A DNA stretch of 64,000 bases, from contig CAMUZR010000001.1 in NCBI GenBank assembly GCA_947165255.1, positions 186,001-250,000 on the forward strand. The letters run 5' to 3'. The notes under the pieces are model-generated. The model did no database searches. It was not told the origin of the DNA and saw nothing but the letters and a program-made list of their open reading frames with translations. This DNA comes from an uncultured Bacteroidales bacterium. Lineage in GTDB: Bacteria > Bacteroidota > Bacteroidia > Bacteroidales > P3. Position 1 is the stretch's first letter. Each line of letters opens with the position of its first letter. Both the position numbers and the translations under genes were made by a program. Shown here piece by piece: positions 18,610 to 26,416 of this stretch.

Positions 18610-19835
18610 ATGCAGAAGCAGGATTATATATATCGCAAACAATACATGCAGCAACTGCGCAACCTGAAAGACCAGAATATCATAAAGGTCATTACTGGTG
18701 TGAGACGTTGCGGGAAGTCAACACTGTTGATGATGTTTGCAGACGAGCTGATAGATAACGGAATTCAAAAAGAGCAAATACAGTTTTATAATTTTGAAGA
18801 CCTCGACACTCTTGCAATAGGTGACATCTACCAAATTCATACCCTCATTAAGCAACGTCTGGTGGAAGATAAACCAAACTATATTTTTCTGGATGAGGTT
18901 CAGAATGTGAAAGAATTCCAACGGCTTGTTGACAGCCTTTATATCCTAATGTAGATGTATATATCACAGGTTCCAATGCGTATATGCTCTCTGGCGAGCT
19001 GGCAACACTACTTACCGGTCGTTATGTGGAGATTAATATTCTACCATTACAATTTTCTGAATATTACAATTTTATAATGTTAAAATCGCCAAACTTGACA
19101 AAAACAGAAACTTTGGCGAATTTTATATATTACGGTGGTGTACCTGAATATGTTAAGCAAATACAGGTTGATGAAAAACAAGCCGATTTGTTTGCTGATA
19201 GCATATTAAGAACGATTGTGGAAAAAGACATCTTCCAACGTCTCAATATTACCAATAAACACGACTTCAACAAGATACTTGATTTTATATTCGATTCAGT
19301 AGGCTCATATGTGTCACCTCGTTCTGTCTCAGACACATTGAGAAGTCAAGGAACTGTGGTTGACAAAGAGACGGTGGCCAAATACCTCGATGCAATGTGC
19401 GAGGCTTATCTAATCTACAAGGTTCCTCGATTTGAAATAAAAGGCAAAGGTTTATTGCAAACCCTAAACAAATACTATGTTGTAGACCCCTGTTTCGCCA
19501 AAGTACGCTTAAAGAAAGGAATTCTAAAAGATCGTTCTCATTGGCTTGAGAATATGGTATACCTTGAACTTGTCCGACGCAACAGAGATGTATTCATCGG
19601 CAAGCGCAACAATCTGGAAGTTGATTTTGTTGTCACAGACAACGACGGCTATACATCCTATTATCAAGTGGCTTGGACAACTGAAAATCCAGAGACATTG
19701 GAACGTGAATTGGCATCGCTCCGAGCAATCAAAGATTCCAACCCGAAGTATTTGCTGACGACAGACAACGACTTTAACCCTGTCTACGATGGAATTAGAA
19801 AACTGAACGTGATTGACTGGATGTTGCAGTCATAA
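18610..19835 (+). pseudogene. AAA ATPase with DUF4143 domain, split by a frameshift
   Basis: The first part (ATG 18610 to TAG 18952-18954) carries Walker A TGVRRCGKSTLL and Walker B YIFLDEVQNV; the second continues in another frame from about 18948 (VDVYITGSNAYMLSGELAT) to 19835 with the DUF4143 nuclease-like C-terminal domain (LEVDFVV). A single base missing near 18946-18949 joins the two into a normal protein of about 408 residues. This family is common in Bacteroidetes and of poorly defined, possibly defence-linked function. Either a recent inactivating mutation or a sequencing error. An upstream ATG at 18574 is in frame but less like family starts. Confidence 0.85.
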
Positions 19836-19885
19836 TACAATCGTTGAAACGTATAGAAAACAGAGACCCATGGCAGATGTTTAAT

Positions 19886-19917
19886 TTTGACACTTGAAAT
19901 AAACCCTGTATCTTTGC
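19886..19917 (+). promoter_or_regulatory. Promoter of the LD-carboxypeptidase gene, second copy of the repeated promoter
   Basis: TTTG at 19886-19889, a 19-base spacer and TATCTTTGC at 19909-19917. It gives a leader of about 55 bases before ATG 19981. Nearly identical to 18495-18532. Confidence 0.8.
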
Positions 19918-19980
19918 ACAAAAAATTGAAACGAGATTTAATATAACCCCAATACCGAAACCTCTTAAAATTAGTATAGT

Positions 19981-21099
19981 ATGATTCCAAGAAAACCATG
20001 GATGATGGCCGCCATCCTGACAATTAGTGGCCTGTTGTCTTTGACCTCCTGCACCAAGGAGGACGTTTTGCGCGTGATGCCCGAGGGCAGCGGCATCTAT
20101 CTGAACCCTGTGAAGCCCGACTACCTCAGGCCTGGCGACACGGTGGCCCTGATCTCCCCCTCTTATTTCACCCCCATGGAGAATGTGAAGAAGGCCGCCG
20201 AGGTGCTGCGCGGCTGGGGGCTGGTGCCGGTGATAGGCCCCAATGTGGGCAAGGTGGAGGCCGGCCGTTATGCCGGAACCGTGGAGGAACGCCTCAGCGA
20301 CATCCGCTGGGCCCTGCGCGCCCCCGGTGTCAAGGCCATTATCTGCAACCGTGGCGGCTACGGTTCCATTCAGCTTATCGACCACCTGTCGCTGCAAGAG
20401 CTGGCCGCCAGTCCTAAGTGGATGGTGGGCTTCAGCGACATCTCCACCCTCCACGGTCTGTGGACCCGTGCCGACGTGATGAGCATCCACGGCACGATGA
20501 GTTCCTTCCTGGCGCAGGGCGGCACCGACGAGACCAGCACCCTCCTGCGCGACTTGCTGATGGGGCGGGTCCCCCGCTACGAGCTGCCTGCCCACCCGCA
20601 GAATATCGAGGGCCGTGCCTCCGGCATCCTGGTGGGCGGCAATCTATGCACCTTCGTGCCCAATCTGGGCACCCGTGCCGATGCCACCCTGGGCCACGAC
20701 ATCATCCTCTTTATTGAGGAGGTGGAGGAGTCGATGCACAACATTGACCGCCAGTTCAACATCCTGGCCATGAACGGTGTGCTCTCACGCTGCAAAGGGG
20801 TGGTGCTGGGCGAGTTCACCGACTGTGGCTCCGAGTTCACCTATGGAAGCGTAGAGGCCATGCTGCGTCCTTATCTGCTGAAGTACAACATCCCGCTGCT
20901 GTGCGGTTTCCCCGCCGGGCACGATGCTGTCAATCTGCCGCTGGTGATGGGTGCGCCTGTCACCATGGATGTGCGCTCCGATGGTGCTACGCTAACTTTT
21001 GACATCAACGGAGACCAGACCGAGGTACACACTGCCGACATCGTAGCCCCGCCAGCCGATGTCGACCAGCAGCTGGTCCTCTCCGGCAAGAGGGAGTAG
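19981..21099 (+). CDS. LD-carboxypeptidase-like S66 peptidase, predicted lipoprotein
   Basis: 372 residues with a signal peptide and lipobox LTSC (Cys 23 or so), so it is probably anchored in a membrane facing the periplasm. The S66 (LdcA/MccF) family is shown by DTVALISPSYFT near the N-terminus, NRGGYGSIQLIDHL, the nucleophile region VGFSDISTLHG, the acidic FIEEVEESMHNIDR and the His-containing CGFPAGHD near the C-terminus. Members cleave the terminal D-Ala from L,D-tetrapeptides in cell-wall recycling or degrade microcins. Most LdcA enzymes are cytoplasmic; an exported lipidated form is typical of Bacteroidetes. It marks the return to GC-rich DNA and has its own promoter and terminator. Confidence 0.9.
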   Translation: MIPRKPWMMAAILTISGLLSLTSCTKEDVLRVMPEGSGIYLNPVKPDYLRPGDTVALISPSYFTPMENVKKAAEVLRGWGLVPVIGPNVGKVEAGRYAGTVEERLSDIRWALRAPGVKAIICNRGGYGSIQLIDHLSLQELAASPKWMVGFSDISTLHGLWTRADVMSIHGTMSSFLAQGGTDETSTLLRDLLMGRVPRYELPAHPQNIEGRASGILVGGNLCTFVPNLGTRADATLGHDIILFIEEVEESMHNIDRQFNILAMNGVLSRCKGVVLGEFTDCGSEFTYGSVEAMLRPYLLKYNIPLLCGFPAGHDAVNLPLVMGAPVTMDVRSDGATLTFDINGDQTEVHTADIVAPPADVDQQLVLSGKRE

Positions 21100-21128
21100 G
21101 CCGTCCCCGGCTGTTTCCCCTTTAGTCT

Positions 21129-21169
21129 ACGGTCCCGCAGCCCAGCCTTTAGGCCACGGGACCGTTTTT
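21129..21169 (+). terminator. Rho-independent terminator after the S66 peptidase gene
   Basis: A 9-bp perfect stem (21129-21137 with 21157-21165) followed directly by TTTTT. Confidence 0.8.
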
Positions 21170-21233
21170 CATTTGTTCTGAATGGCATCAGCCAGATGTT
21201 TTCTCCTCCTTTTTTTACAATAAAGCATCTTTT

Positions 21234-21267
21234 TTTGCGTTATGTCTTAAAAAATGCGTATTTTTGC
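21234..21267 (+). promoter_or_regulatory. Promoter of the secreted 198-aa protein gene
   Basis: TTTG at 21234-21237, a 21-base spacer, TATTTTTGC at 21259-21267, and ATG 23 bases later. Confidence 0.7.
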
Positions 21268-21289
21268 ATTTTGAAATTATTGGAAGATT

Positions 21290-21886
21290 ATGAAGAAATA
21301 TATCCTTGTAGCTGTTTTGCTCTTTACTGTGCTTTCCGTTAATGCCCAGCAGGTTAGTTCGCGCGCCAAGGCGGTGCGGATGTTGGCCTACGCCCGTCCC
21401 GAGTATCAGGTGAAGGACGTGAAAGTCTATGCCGACACGATGACGGTGTTCTCGCTGGCGGACTATCCGATCTATCCTTTTGGCAAATGGAACACGGTGG
21501 AGCAGTATATCACCAATAGTCAGTTGCTGTGGTATCGCGAGAGCGGCTACAAGAGTTTCTACGACACGATGACGGTGGCTGTGAACACGCTGTCGCGCCT
21601 CGATGGTTCGAATATCAACTGGTACCGCAGTATCTGGACGAAGAATTTGGAGATGGTTTCGGCCAAAATTACCGATACGGCCGTGGTGATGGACAACGGC
21701 ATTAAGGTGGGCATGACGAAGGAGGAGGTCTTTAAGGTTATCTTTAAGAGCTACCCGAAGTCCTATACTTCTGAAATCAATGTGCTGAAGGTGATTGCCG
21801 GGGCCGCCGAGGTGGGTGAAATTTACACCTTCAAGGGCAACAAGCTCCGCCACATCAAGGTCATAAGCCGCTATAAGTATTATTAA
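21290..21886 (+). CDS. Hypothetical secreted protein
   Basis: 198 residues with a clear cleavable signal peptide (MKKYILVAVLLFTVLSVNAQ). The mature part is of mixed strand/helix character with no family I recognise; the segment GIKVGMTKEEVFKVIFKSYP resembles the SmpA/BamE-like GMTKEEV motif found in small periplasmic proteins. Located in the periplasm or outer membrane by inference. It lies 36 bases upstream of nadD on the same strand and may be co-transcribed with it. Confidence 0.75.
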   Translation: MKKYILVAVLLFTVLSVNAQQVSSRAKAVRMLAYARPEYQVKDVKVYADTMTVFSLADYPIYPFGKWNTVEQYITNSQLLWYRESGYKSFYDTMTVAVNTLSRLDGSNINWYRSIWTKNLEMVSAKITDTAVVMDNGIKVGMTKEEVFKVIFKSYPKSYTSEINVLKVIAGAAEVGEIYTFKGNKLRHIKVISRYKYY

Positions 21887-21922
21887 TCCCGTGCTGTCTC
21901 CCTCAGCGGTCGCATTCTCGCC

Positions 21923-22501
21923 ATGCGGAAGATAGGTCTCTTTTTCGGTTCGTTCAACCCTGTCCACATAGGGCATTTGGTTATTGCGCATGAGGTGTTG
22001 CAGAACAGCAACCTAGACGAGGTATGGTTTGTGGTCTCGCCACAGAACCCCCTCAAGGAACGCAAGACCTTGCTGGACGACTACCAGCGGCTGGAGATGG
22101 TCCGTCGCGCCATTACCGACGACTACCAGCTGCGGGCCTGCGATGCCGAATTCCACCTGCCCAAGCCGAGCTATACGGTGCTCACCTTGGCTCACTTGGG
22201 TGAGCAGTATCGCGATAAGGAGTTTTGCCTGATTATGGGTTCGGATAATCTCGCCACATTTGAAAAGTGGCGCAACTGGGAGTATATCTTGGATCACTAC
22301 CACATCTATTGCTATCCGCGTCCGGGATGGGAGCGTTGCCAGCTGACCGACCACCCACACGTAACGATGGTTCAGGTGCCTATGATGGACATTTCTTCTA
22401 CCTATATCCGATCGCAGATACGCTCGGGTAAGGATGTGCGCTATTTGGTGCCCGAGCCGGCATACCAGTATCTTACCGAGATGCACTTCTACGAAAAGTA
22501 A
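21923..22501 (+). CDS. nadD: Nicotinate-nucleotide adenylyltransferase
   Basis: 192 residues, the usual NadD length. The nucleotidyltransferase signature GLFFGSFNPVHIGHL is at the N-terminus and DISSTYIRSQI near the C-terminus; LIMGSDNLATFEKWRNW is the conserved middle motif. The cytoplasmic enzyme adenylates nicotinate mononucleotide to deamido-NAD, an essential step of NAD synthesis. It follows a secreted-protein gene with a short gap and has no obvious promoter of its own. Confidence 0.95.
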   Translation: MRKIGLFFGSFNPVHIGHLVIAHEVLQNSNLDEVWFVVSPQNPLKERKTLLDDYQRLEMVRRAITDDYQLRACDAEFHLPKPSYTVLTLAHLGEQYRDKEFCLIMGSDNLATFEKWRNWEYILDHYHIYCYPRPGWERCQLTDHPHVTMVQVPMMDISSTYIRSQIRSGKDVRYLVPEPAYQYLTEMHFYEK

Positions 22502-22780
22502 CGCAGAGGGTTTGTCTTTGCTTTTCCTTTTGAGTGGTTTATACCCAAACGGTCGTTAGACGACTTTTCAATCAATTGCTTTTTGTCGCAGAGTTGAGAT
22601 TAATCGCATTTCTTTCTCGGAGCGGGACACACTGGGGTTCGACAGCATTGTTCCATGCAGGTAACCTTCAAAATGGCTCGGAAGGGGCTTGAACAAATCT
22701 AGCCAGATGGCAACTATTTGGTGATGCTGAACATGTCGGTTTCGTTAGCAATCCTTTGGCAGACTTTTGACCGTAATAGA
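22502..22780. other. Intergenic region with a tmRNA-5'-like motif, no gene assigned
   Basis: About 280 bases between nadD and the icd terminator. I see no protein. The stretch CTGGGGTTCGACAGC at 22632-22646 resembles the 5' end of tmRNA, but no tag ORF and no tRNA-like 3' end follows, so it is not called as tmRNA. A small plus-strand RNA ending at the 22781-22807 hairpin remains possible. Confidence 0.4.
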
Positions 22781-22807
22781 AAAGAGGAGGCTTGTGGCCT
22801 CCTCTTT
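22781..22807. terminator. Hairpin terminator downstream of icd
   Basis: A perfect 11-bp stem (22781-22791 with 22797-22807) with a 5-base loop. On the minus strand it is followed by a T-rich run, fitting the end of the citrate operon 33 bases after the icd stop. Confidence 0.8.
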
Positions 22808-22839
22808 CAGTATGATATGCTTTGGCGTAATCGGTGCGA

Positions 22840-24051
22840 TTAGGCAAGGCGTTTTTCGAGACGGGTGCGGATTTCCTTGATGAAGACGTCGCTGTTGACG
22901 CTCTTGGGGGTGATGCCCTCCATGAGGCCGGCGAGGTCCTTGGTGCAGATGCCTTCGTTGAGGGTGTCGAAGCAGGCGCCTTCGAGCTGGTTGGCGAAGT
23001 TGACCAGTTCGTTGATGCCGTCCATCTCACCACGTTTGCGCAGGGCGCCGCTCCATGCGAAGATGGTGGCCATGGGGTTGGTGGAGGTCATCTGGTGGTC
23101 TTCCATGTATTTGTAGTAGTGGCGGGTGACGGTGCCGTGGGCAGCCTCGAACTCGTACTTTCCGTCGGGGCTGACGAGGACGGAGGTCATCATGGCCAGG
23201 GAGCCGAAGGCGGTGGACACCATGTCGGACATGACGTCGCCGTCGTAGTTCTTGCAGGCCCAGATGAAGCCGCCCTTGCTGCGGATGACGCGGGCAACTG
23301 CATCGTCGATGAGGGTGTAGAAGTACTCGATGCCGAGTTCTTCAAATTTGGCCTTATATTCCTCGAAGACTTCCTCGAAGATGATGCGGAACTGGGCATC
23401 GTACTTCTTGGAGATGGTGTCCTTGGTGGAGAACCAGAGACTCTTCTTGGTGTCGATGGCGAATTTGAAGCAACTGTGGGCGAAGGAGCGGATGGACTTG
23501 TCGAGGTTGTGCATGCCCTGGATGACGCCGGCGCCTTTGAAGTTGTGTATAACTACCTCTTCGTGCTGGCCGTTCTCGCCGTCGAAGACCAGTTTGGCTA
23601 CGCCGGGTTCGTTGGCACGGATTTCAACACTCTTGTACACGTCGCCGTAGGCATGACGGGCGATGGTGATGGGGGCCTCCCAGTTCTTGACCACGGGGTG
23701 GATGCTGGGGATGGTGATGGGGGTGCGGAAGACGGTGCCGTCCAGGATGGAGCGGATGGTGCCGTTGGGCGACTTCCACATCTCGTGGAGCTTGTACTCG
23801 TCCATGCGTTTGAGGTTGGGGGTGATGGTGGCGCACTTGACGGCGACACCGTATTTCTTGGTGGCCTCAGCGGCTTCGACGGTGATTTGGTCGCGGGTTT
23901 CGTCGCGTTTGACCAGACCGAGGTCGTAGTATTCGGTCTTGAGGTCGACGAAGGGGAGGATGAGGTCGTCTTTAATCATTTGCCAAAGGATGCGGGTCAT
24001 TTCGTCGCCATCCATCTCCACAAGGGGAGTAGTCATTTTAATTTTTGCCAT
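22840..24051 (-). CDS. icd: NADP-dependent isocitrate dehydrogenase (eukaryote-like class)
   Basis: 403 residues. The sequence (MTTPLVEMDGDEMTRILWQM near the start, TITPNLKRMDEYKLHEMWKS, SPNGTIRSILDGTVFR, CKNYDGDVMSDM, EAAHGTVTRHYYKY) belongs to the homodimeric type II class typical of mitochondria and many Bacteroidetes, not the E. coli Icd class. It oxidatively decarboxylates isocitrate to 2-oxoglutarate with NADP in the cytoplasm. It lies 57 bases after aconitase with a GC-rich hairpin between. As the last gene of the block it carries citrate carbon toward 2-oxoglutarate and glutamate. Confidence 0.96.
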   Translation of the reverse strand: MAKIKMTTPLVEMDGDEMTRILWQMIKDDLILPFVDLKTEYYDLGLVKRDETRDQITVEAAEATKKYGVAVKCATITPNLKRMDEYKLHEMWKSPNGTIRSILDGTVFRTPITIPSIHPVVKNWEAPITIARHAYGDVYKSVEIRANEPGVAKLVFDGENGQHEEVVIHNFKGAGVIQGMHNLDKSIRSFAHSCFKFAIDTKKSLWFSTKDTISKKYDAQFRIIFEEVFEEYKAKFEELGIEYFYTLIDDAVARVIRSKGGFIWACKNYDGDVMSDMVSTAFGSLAMMTSVLVSPDGKYEFEAAHGTVTRHYYKYMEDHQMTSTNPMATIFAWSGALRKRGEMDGINELVNFANQLEGACFDTLNEGICTKDLAGLMEGITPKSVNSDVFIKEIRTRLEKRLA

Positions 24052-24070
24052 GGTGTAGTTTTTAATGGAA

Positions 24071-24090
24071 GGCCGCCGCTTGCGGCGGCC
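24071..24090. other. Intercistronic GC-rich hairpin between acn and icd
   Basis: A 9-bp all-GC stem with a 2-base loop (24071-24079 with 24082-24090). No T-run follows on the minus strand, so it is more likely an RNA-stabilising or attenuating element than a full terminator. Confidence 0.6.
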
Positions 24091-24108
24091 GTTATTGTTG
24101 TTTATTAA

Positions 24109-26355
24109 TTATTTCTTGTTCTGATTTGCGTAGTAGTTCATCAGGCAGCCATCGGTGAGGATTTCGCGCTCGTCCTTGGTGAGGTTCTGGAAGAAGAGGT
24201 GGATGTCTTTGACGCCGGATTTGGTAATGACCTTGGCGTCGATTTCTTCCTTGCCGTCGAGAACGGCCTGACGGATGCCGGGGACGAAGACCATGTCGCC
24301 CACCTCGTAGTCGAAGGGGGTGTCAGGGGCGATGGTGAAGGGCATGATGCCCCAGTTGATGCAGTTGCTGCGATAGCGCTTGGTGGCGTACTCGTAGCAG
24401 ATGTTGGCATCGCCGCCGAGGACCTTCTGACAGGAAGCAGCCTGCTCACGGGCAGAGCCGTCGCCGGGTTTGTTGGCAAACACGCAGGAGCCGAAGGAGG
24501 TGTTCTTCTCGTCGGCACCGACCTTGGCCAGGGCTTCCTTGACGTGGGCGGGGCAGTTGCCTGCACGGCGTTCAAGGTCTTCGCTTTGGATGCGCTTGCT
24601 GAGGCCGACGTACTCAGGGCAGCGGCGGCTGAGGGCAAACTCGGAGAGCTTGAGGGGGTTGGAACGATAGGAAGAAGTCTCGCCAGAGGGGATGAGCTCG
24701 TCGGTGGTGGTGACGGGGTCGTGGATGACGGCGGCCAGCTCTACGAGTATGTTGTCCTGCATGGCGTACATCTTGGGCCAGTCTTTGATATTGGGGCCGT
24801 AGCGGAGGTCGAGGCTGCCGTCGGCGTGGCCGTAGCCGTTGTAGACGCGTTTCTCATAGATTGCACCATCAAATTTGTAGCCTTCGTGGTTGTCGGTGTA
24901 GTCGACATCGGTGGCCGGGGTGAGGATACCGCCGTTGGCAGCGGTGGCAGCGATGCTGCGGGCATCCATCAGGCTGACGAACGAAATCTGGCCAGCACCG
25001 GGTTTGGAACCTTCGCGGTTGGGGAAGTTGCGGGTGGTGTGGCGGATGGAGAAGCCGTTGTTGGCGGGCACGTCGCCGGCACCAAAGCAAGGACCGCAGA
25101 AGGCAGGCTTGATGGCGACACCGGCCTCGAGCAGCTCTTCGGCAATGCCGCTGCGGGTGGTGGCCAGGTAGACGGGGATGCTCTGCGGATAGGCACTCAT
25201 GGTGAAGTAGTCGTTGCCGGTGGATTTGCCCTTGAGGATGGCGGCGGCGGCAGAGAGGTTGTCGTAGGTGCCACCGGCGCAACCGGCTATGATGCCTTGG
25301 TCGGCTACTACCTTGCCGTTGTGAATCTTGCTGACGAGGTCAATTTCGATCTTGTCGCCGAAACGTTTGCGAGCGTCGGCTTCGACGGTGCGGAGGATTT
25401 CTTCGGGGTTCTCCTGCAGTTCGCGGATGGTGTAGGCGTTGGAGGGGTGGAAGGGCAGGGCTATCATGCACTCCTGTTTGGAGAGGTCGATGCGGATCAT
25501 GCTGTCGTAGTAGGCCACTTTGCCGGGTTTGAGCTCGCGATAGGCTTCGGGACGGCCGTGCATGGTGTAGTAGTTCTTCACCTCGTCGTCGGTGCACCAG
25601 ATGGAGGTGAGGCAGGTGGTTTCGGTGGTCATGACTTCGATACCGTTGCGGAAGTCGATGGGGAGGTTCTTAACACCAGGACCGGCAAATTCGAGCACTT
25701 TATTCTTGACGAAACCGTTCTCGAAGGTGGCTTTGACCAGCGAGATGGCCACGTCGTGGGGACCTACGCCCTTGCGGGGAGTACCTTCGAGCCATACGAG
25801 TACCACTTCGGGTGCGTTGATGTCCCATGTGTTGTTGAGCAGTTGTTTGACGAGCTCGCCGCCGCCTTCGCCAACACCCATATTGCCGAGGGAACCATAG
25901 CGGGTGTGGGAGTCGGAACCGAGAATCATGTTGCCGCACTTGGCCATGGCCTCGCGGGCATACTGGTGGATGACGGCCTGGTTAGTGGGGACGAAGATGC
26001 CGCCGTATTTTTTGGCTGCGGAAAGACCGAAGACGTGGTCGTCCTCGTTGATGGTGCCGCCAACAGCGCAGAGCGAGTTGTGGCAGTTGGTCATTGCATA
26101 GGGGAGGGGAAATTTGGTGAGTCCACTAGCGCGGGCGGTCTGGATGATGCCGACGTAGGTGATGTCGTGCGAAATCAGGGCGTCGAATTTGATGCGCATC
26201 TTATTGCCTTTCTCGCCCGTGGTGTCGTGGGAACGGAGAATGGAATAAGCAATGGTGTTTTCGCGGGCTTCTTCCTTGGAAGGCATGCCGGCGGCATCCA
26301 TCTTGATTTCTTTACCGTCTAGCAGGTAAACTCCTTTGTTGATTAATTCTACCAT
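24109..26355 (-). CDS. acn: Aconitate hydratase
   Basis: 748 residues. Iron-sulfur aconitase motifs are present: ILGSDSHTRYGSLGNMGVG, the Cys ligands in the AFCGPCFGAGDVP segment, a first Cys in GIIAGCAGGTYDN and the swivel-domain GDGSAREQAA serine region. It interconverts citrate and isocitrate in the cytoplasm. This is the Bacteroidetes/mitochondrial-like short form. It lies 61 bases downstream of citCG and upstream of icd, so the same transcript can serve both citrate cleavage and oxidation. Confidence 0.95.
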   Translation of the reverse strand: MVELINKGVYLLDGKEIKMDAAGMPSKEEARENTIAYSILRSHDTTGEKGNKMRIKFDALISHDITYVGIIQTARASGLTKFPLPYAMTNCHNSLCAVGGTINEDDHVFGLSAAKKYGGIFVPTNQAVIHQYAREAMAKCGNMILGSDSHTRYGSLGNMGVGEGGGELVKQLLNNTWDINAPEVVLVWLEGTPRKGVGPHDVAISLVKATFENGFVKNKVLEFAGPGVKNLPIDFRNGIEVMTTETTCLTSIWCTDDEVKNYYTMHGRPEAYRELKPGKVAYYDSMIRIDLSKQECMIALPFHPSNAYTIRELQENPEEILRTVEADARKRFGDKIEIDLVSKIHNGKVVADQGIIAGCAGGTYDNLSAAAAILKGKSTGNDYFTMSAYPQSIPVYLATTRSGIAEELLEAGVAIKPAFCGPCFGAGDVPANNGFSIRHTTRNFPNREGSKPGAGQISFVSLMDARSIAATAANGGILTPATDVDYTDNHEGYKFDGAIYEKRVYNGYGHADGSLDLRYGPNIKDWPKMYAMQDNILVELAAVIHDPVTTTDELIPSGETSSYRSNPLKLSEFALSRRCPEYVGLSKRIQSEDLERRAGNCPAHVKEALAKVGADEKNTSFGSCVFANKPGDGSAREQAASCQKVLGGDANICYEYATKRYRSNCINWGIMPFTIAPDTPFDYEVGDMVFVPGIRQAVLDGKEEIDAKVITKSGVKDIHLFFQNLTKDEREILTDGCLMNYYANQNKK

Positions 26356-26416
26356 AGTGTTTTGTTTTTGTTGTTTAATTATTTTATTGGGTTGTTTCGT
26401 GTTGGGTTAAAATGGG

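Noticed and set aside
5866-19980. Insertion sequence or prophage carrying the island
   Set aside because: No transposase, integrase, terminal inverted repeats or phage structural genes are visible.
22621-22780. tmRNA gene
   Set aside because: Only a 5'-like motif; no tag peptide frame, no tRNA-like 3' domain and too short.
22834-26322. Long open frames antisense to icd and acn (424 and 707 codons)
   Set aside because: They are composition shadows of GC-rich, codon-biased genes; translations lack any domain and the real genes are certain on the other strand.
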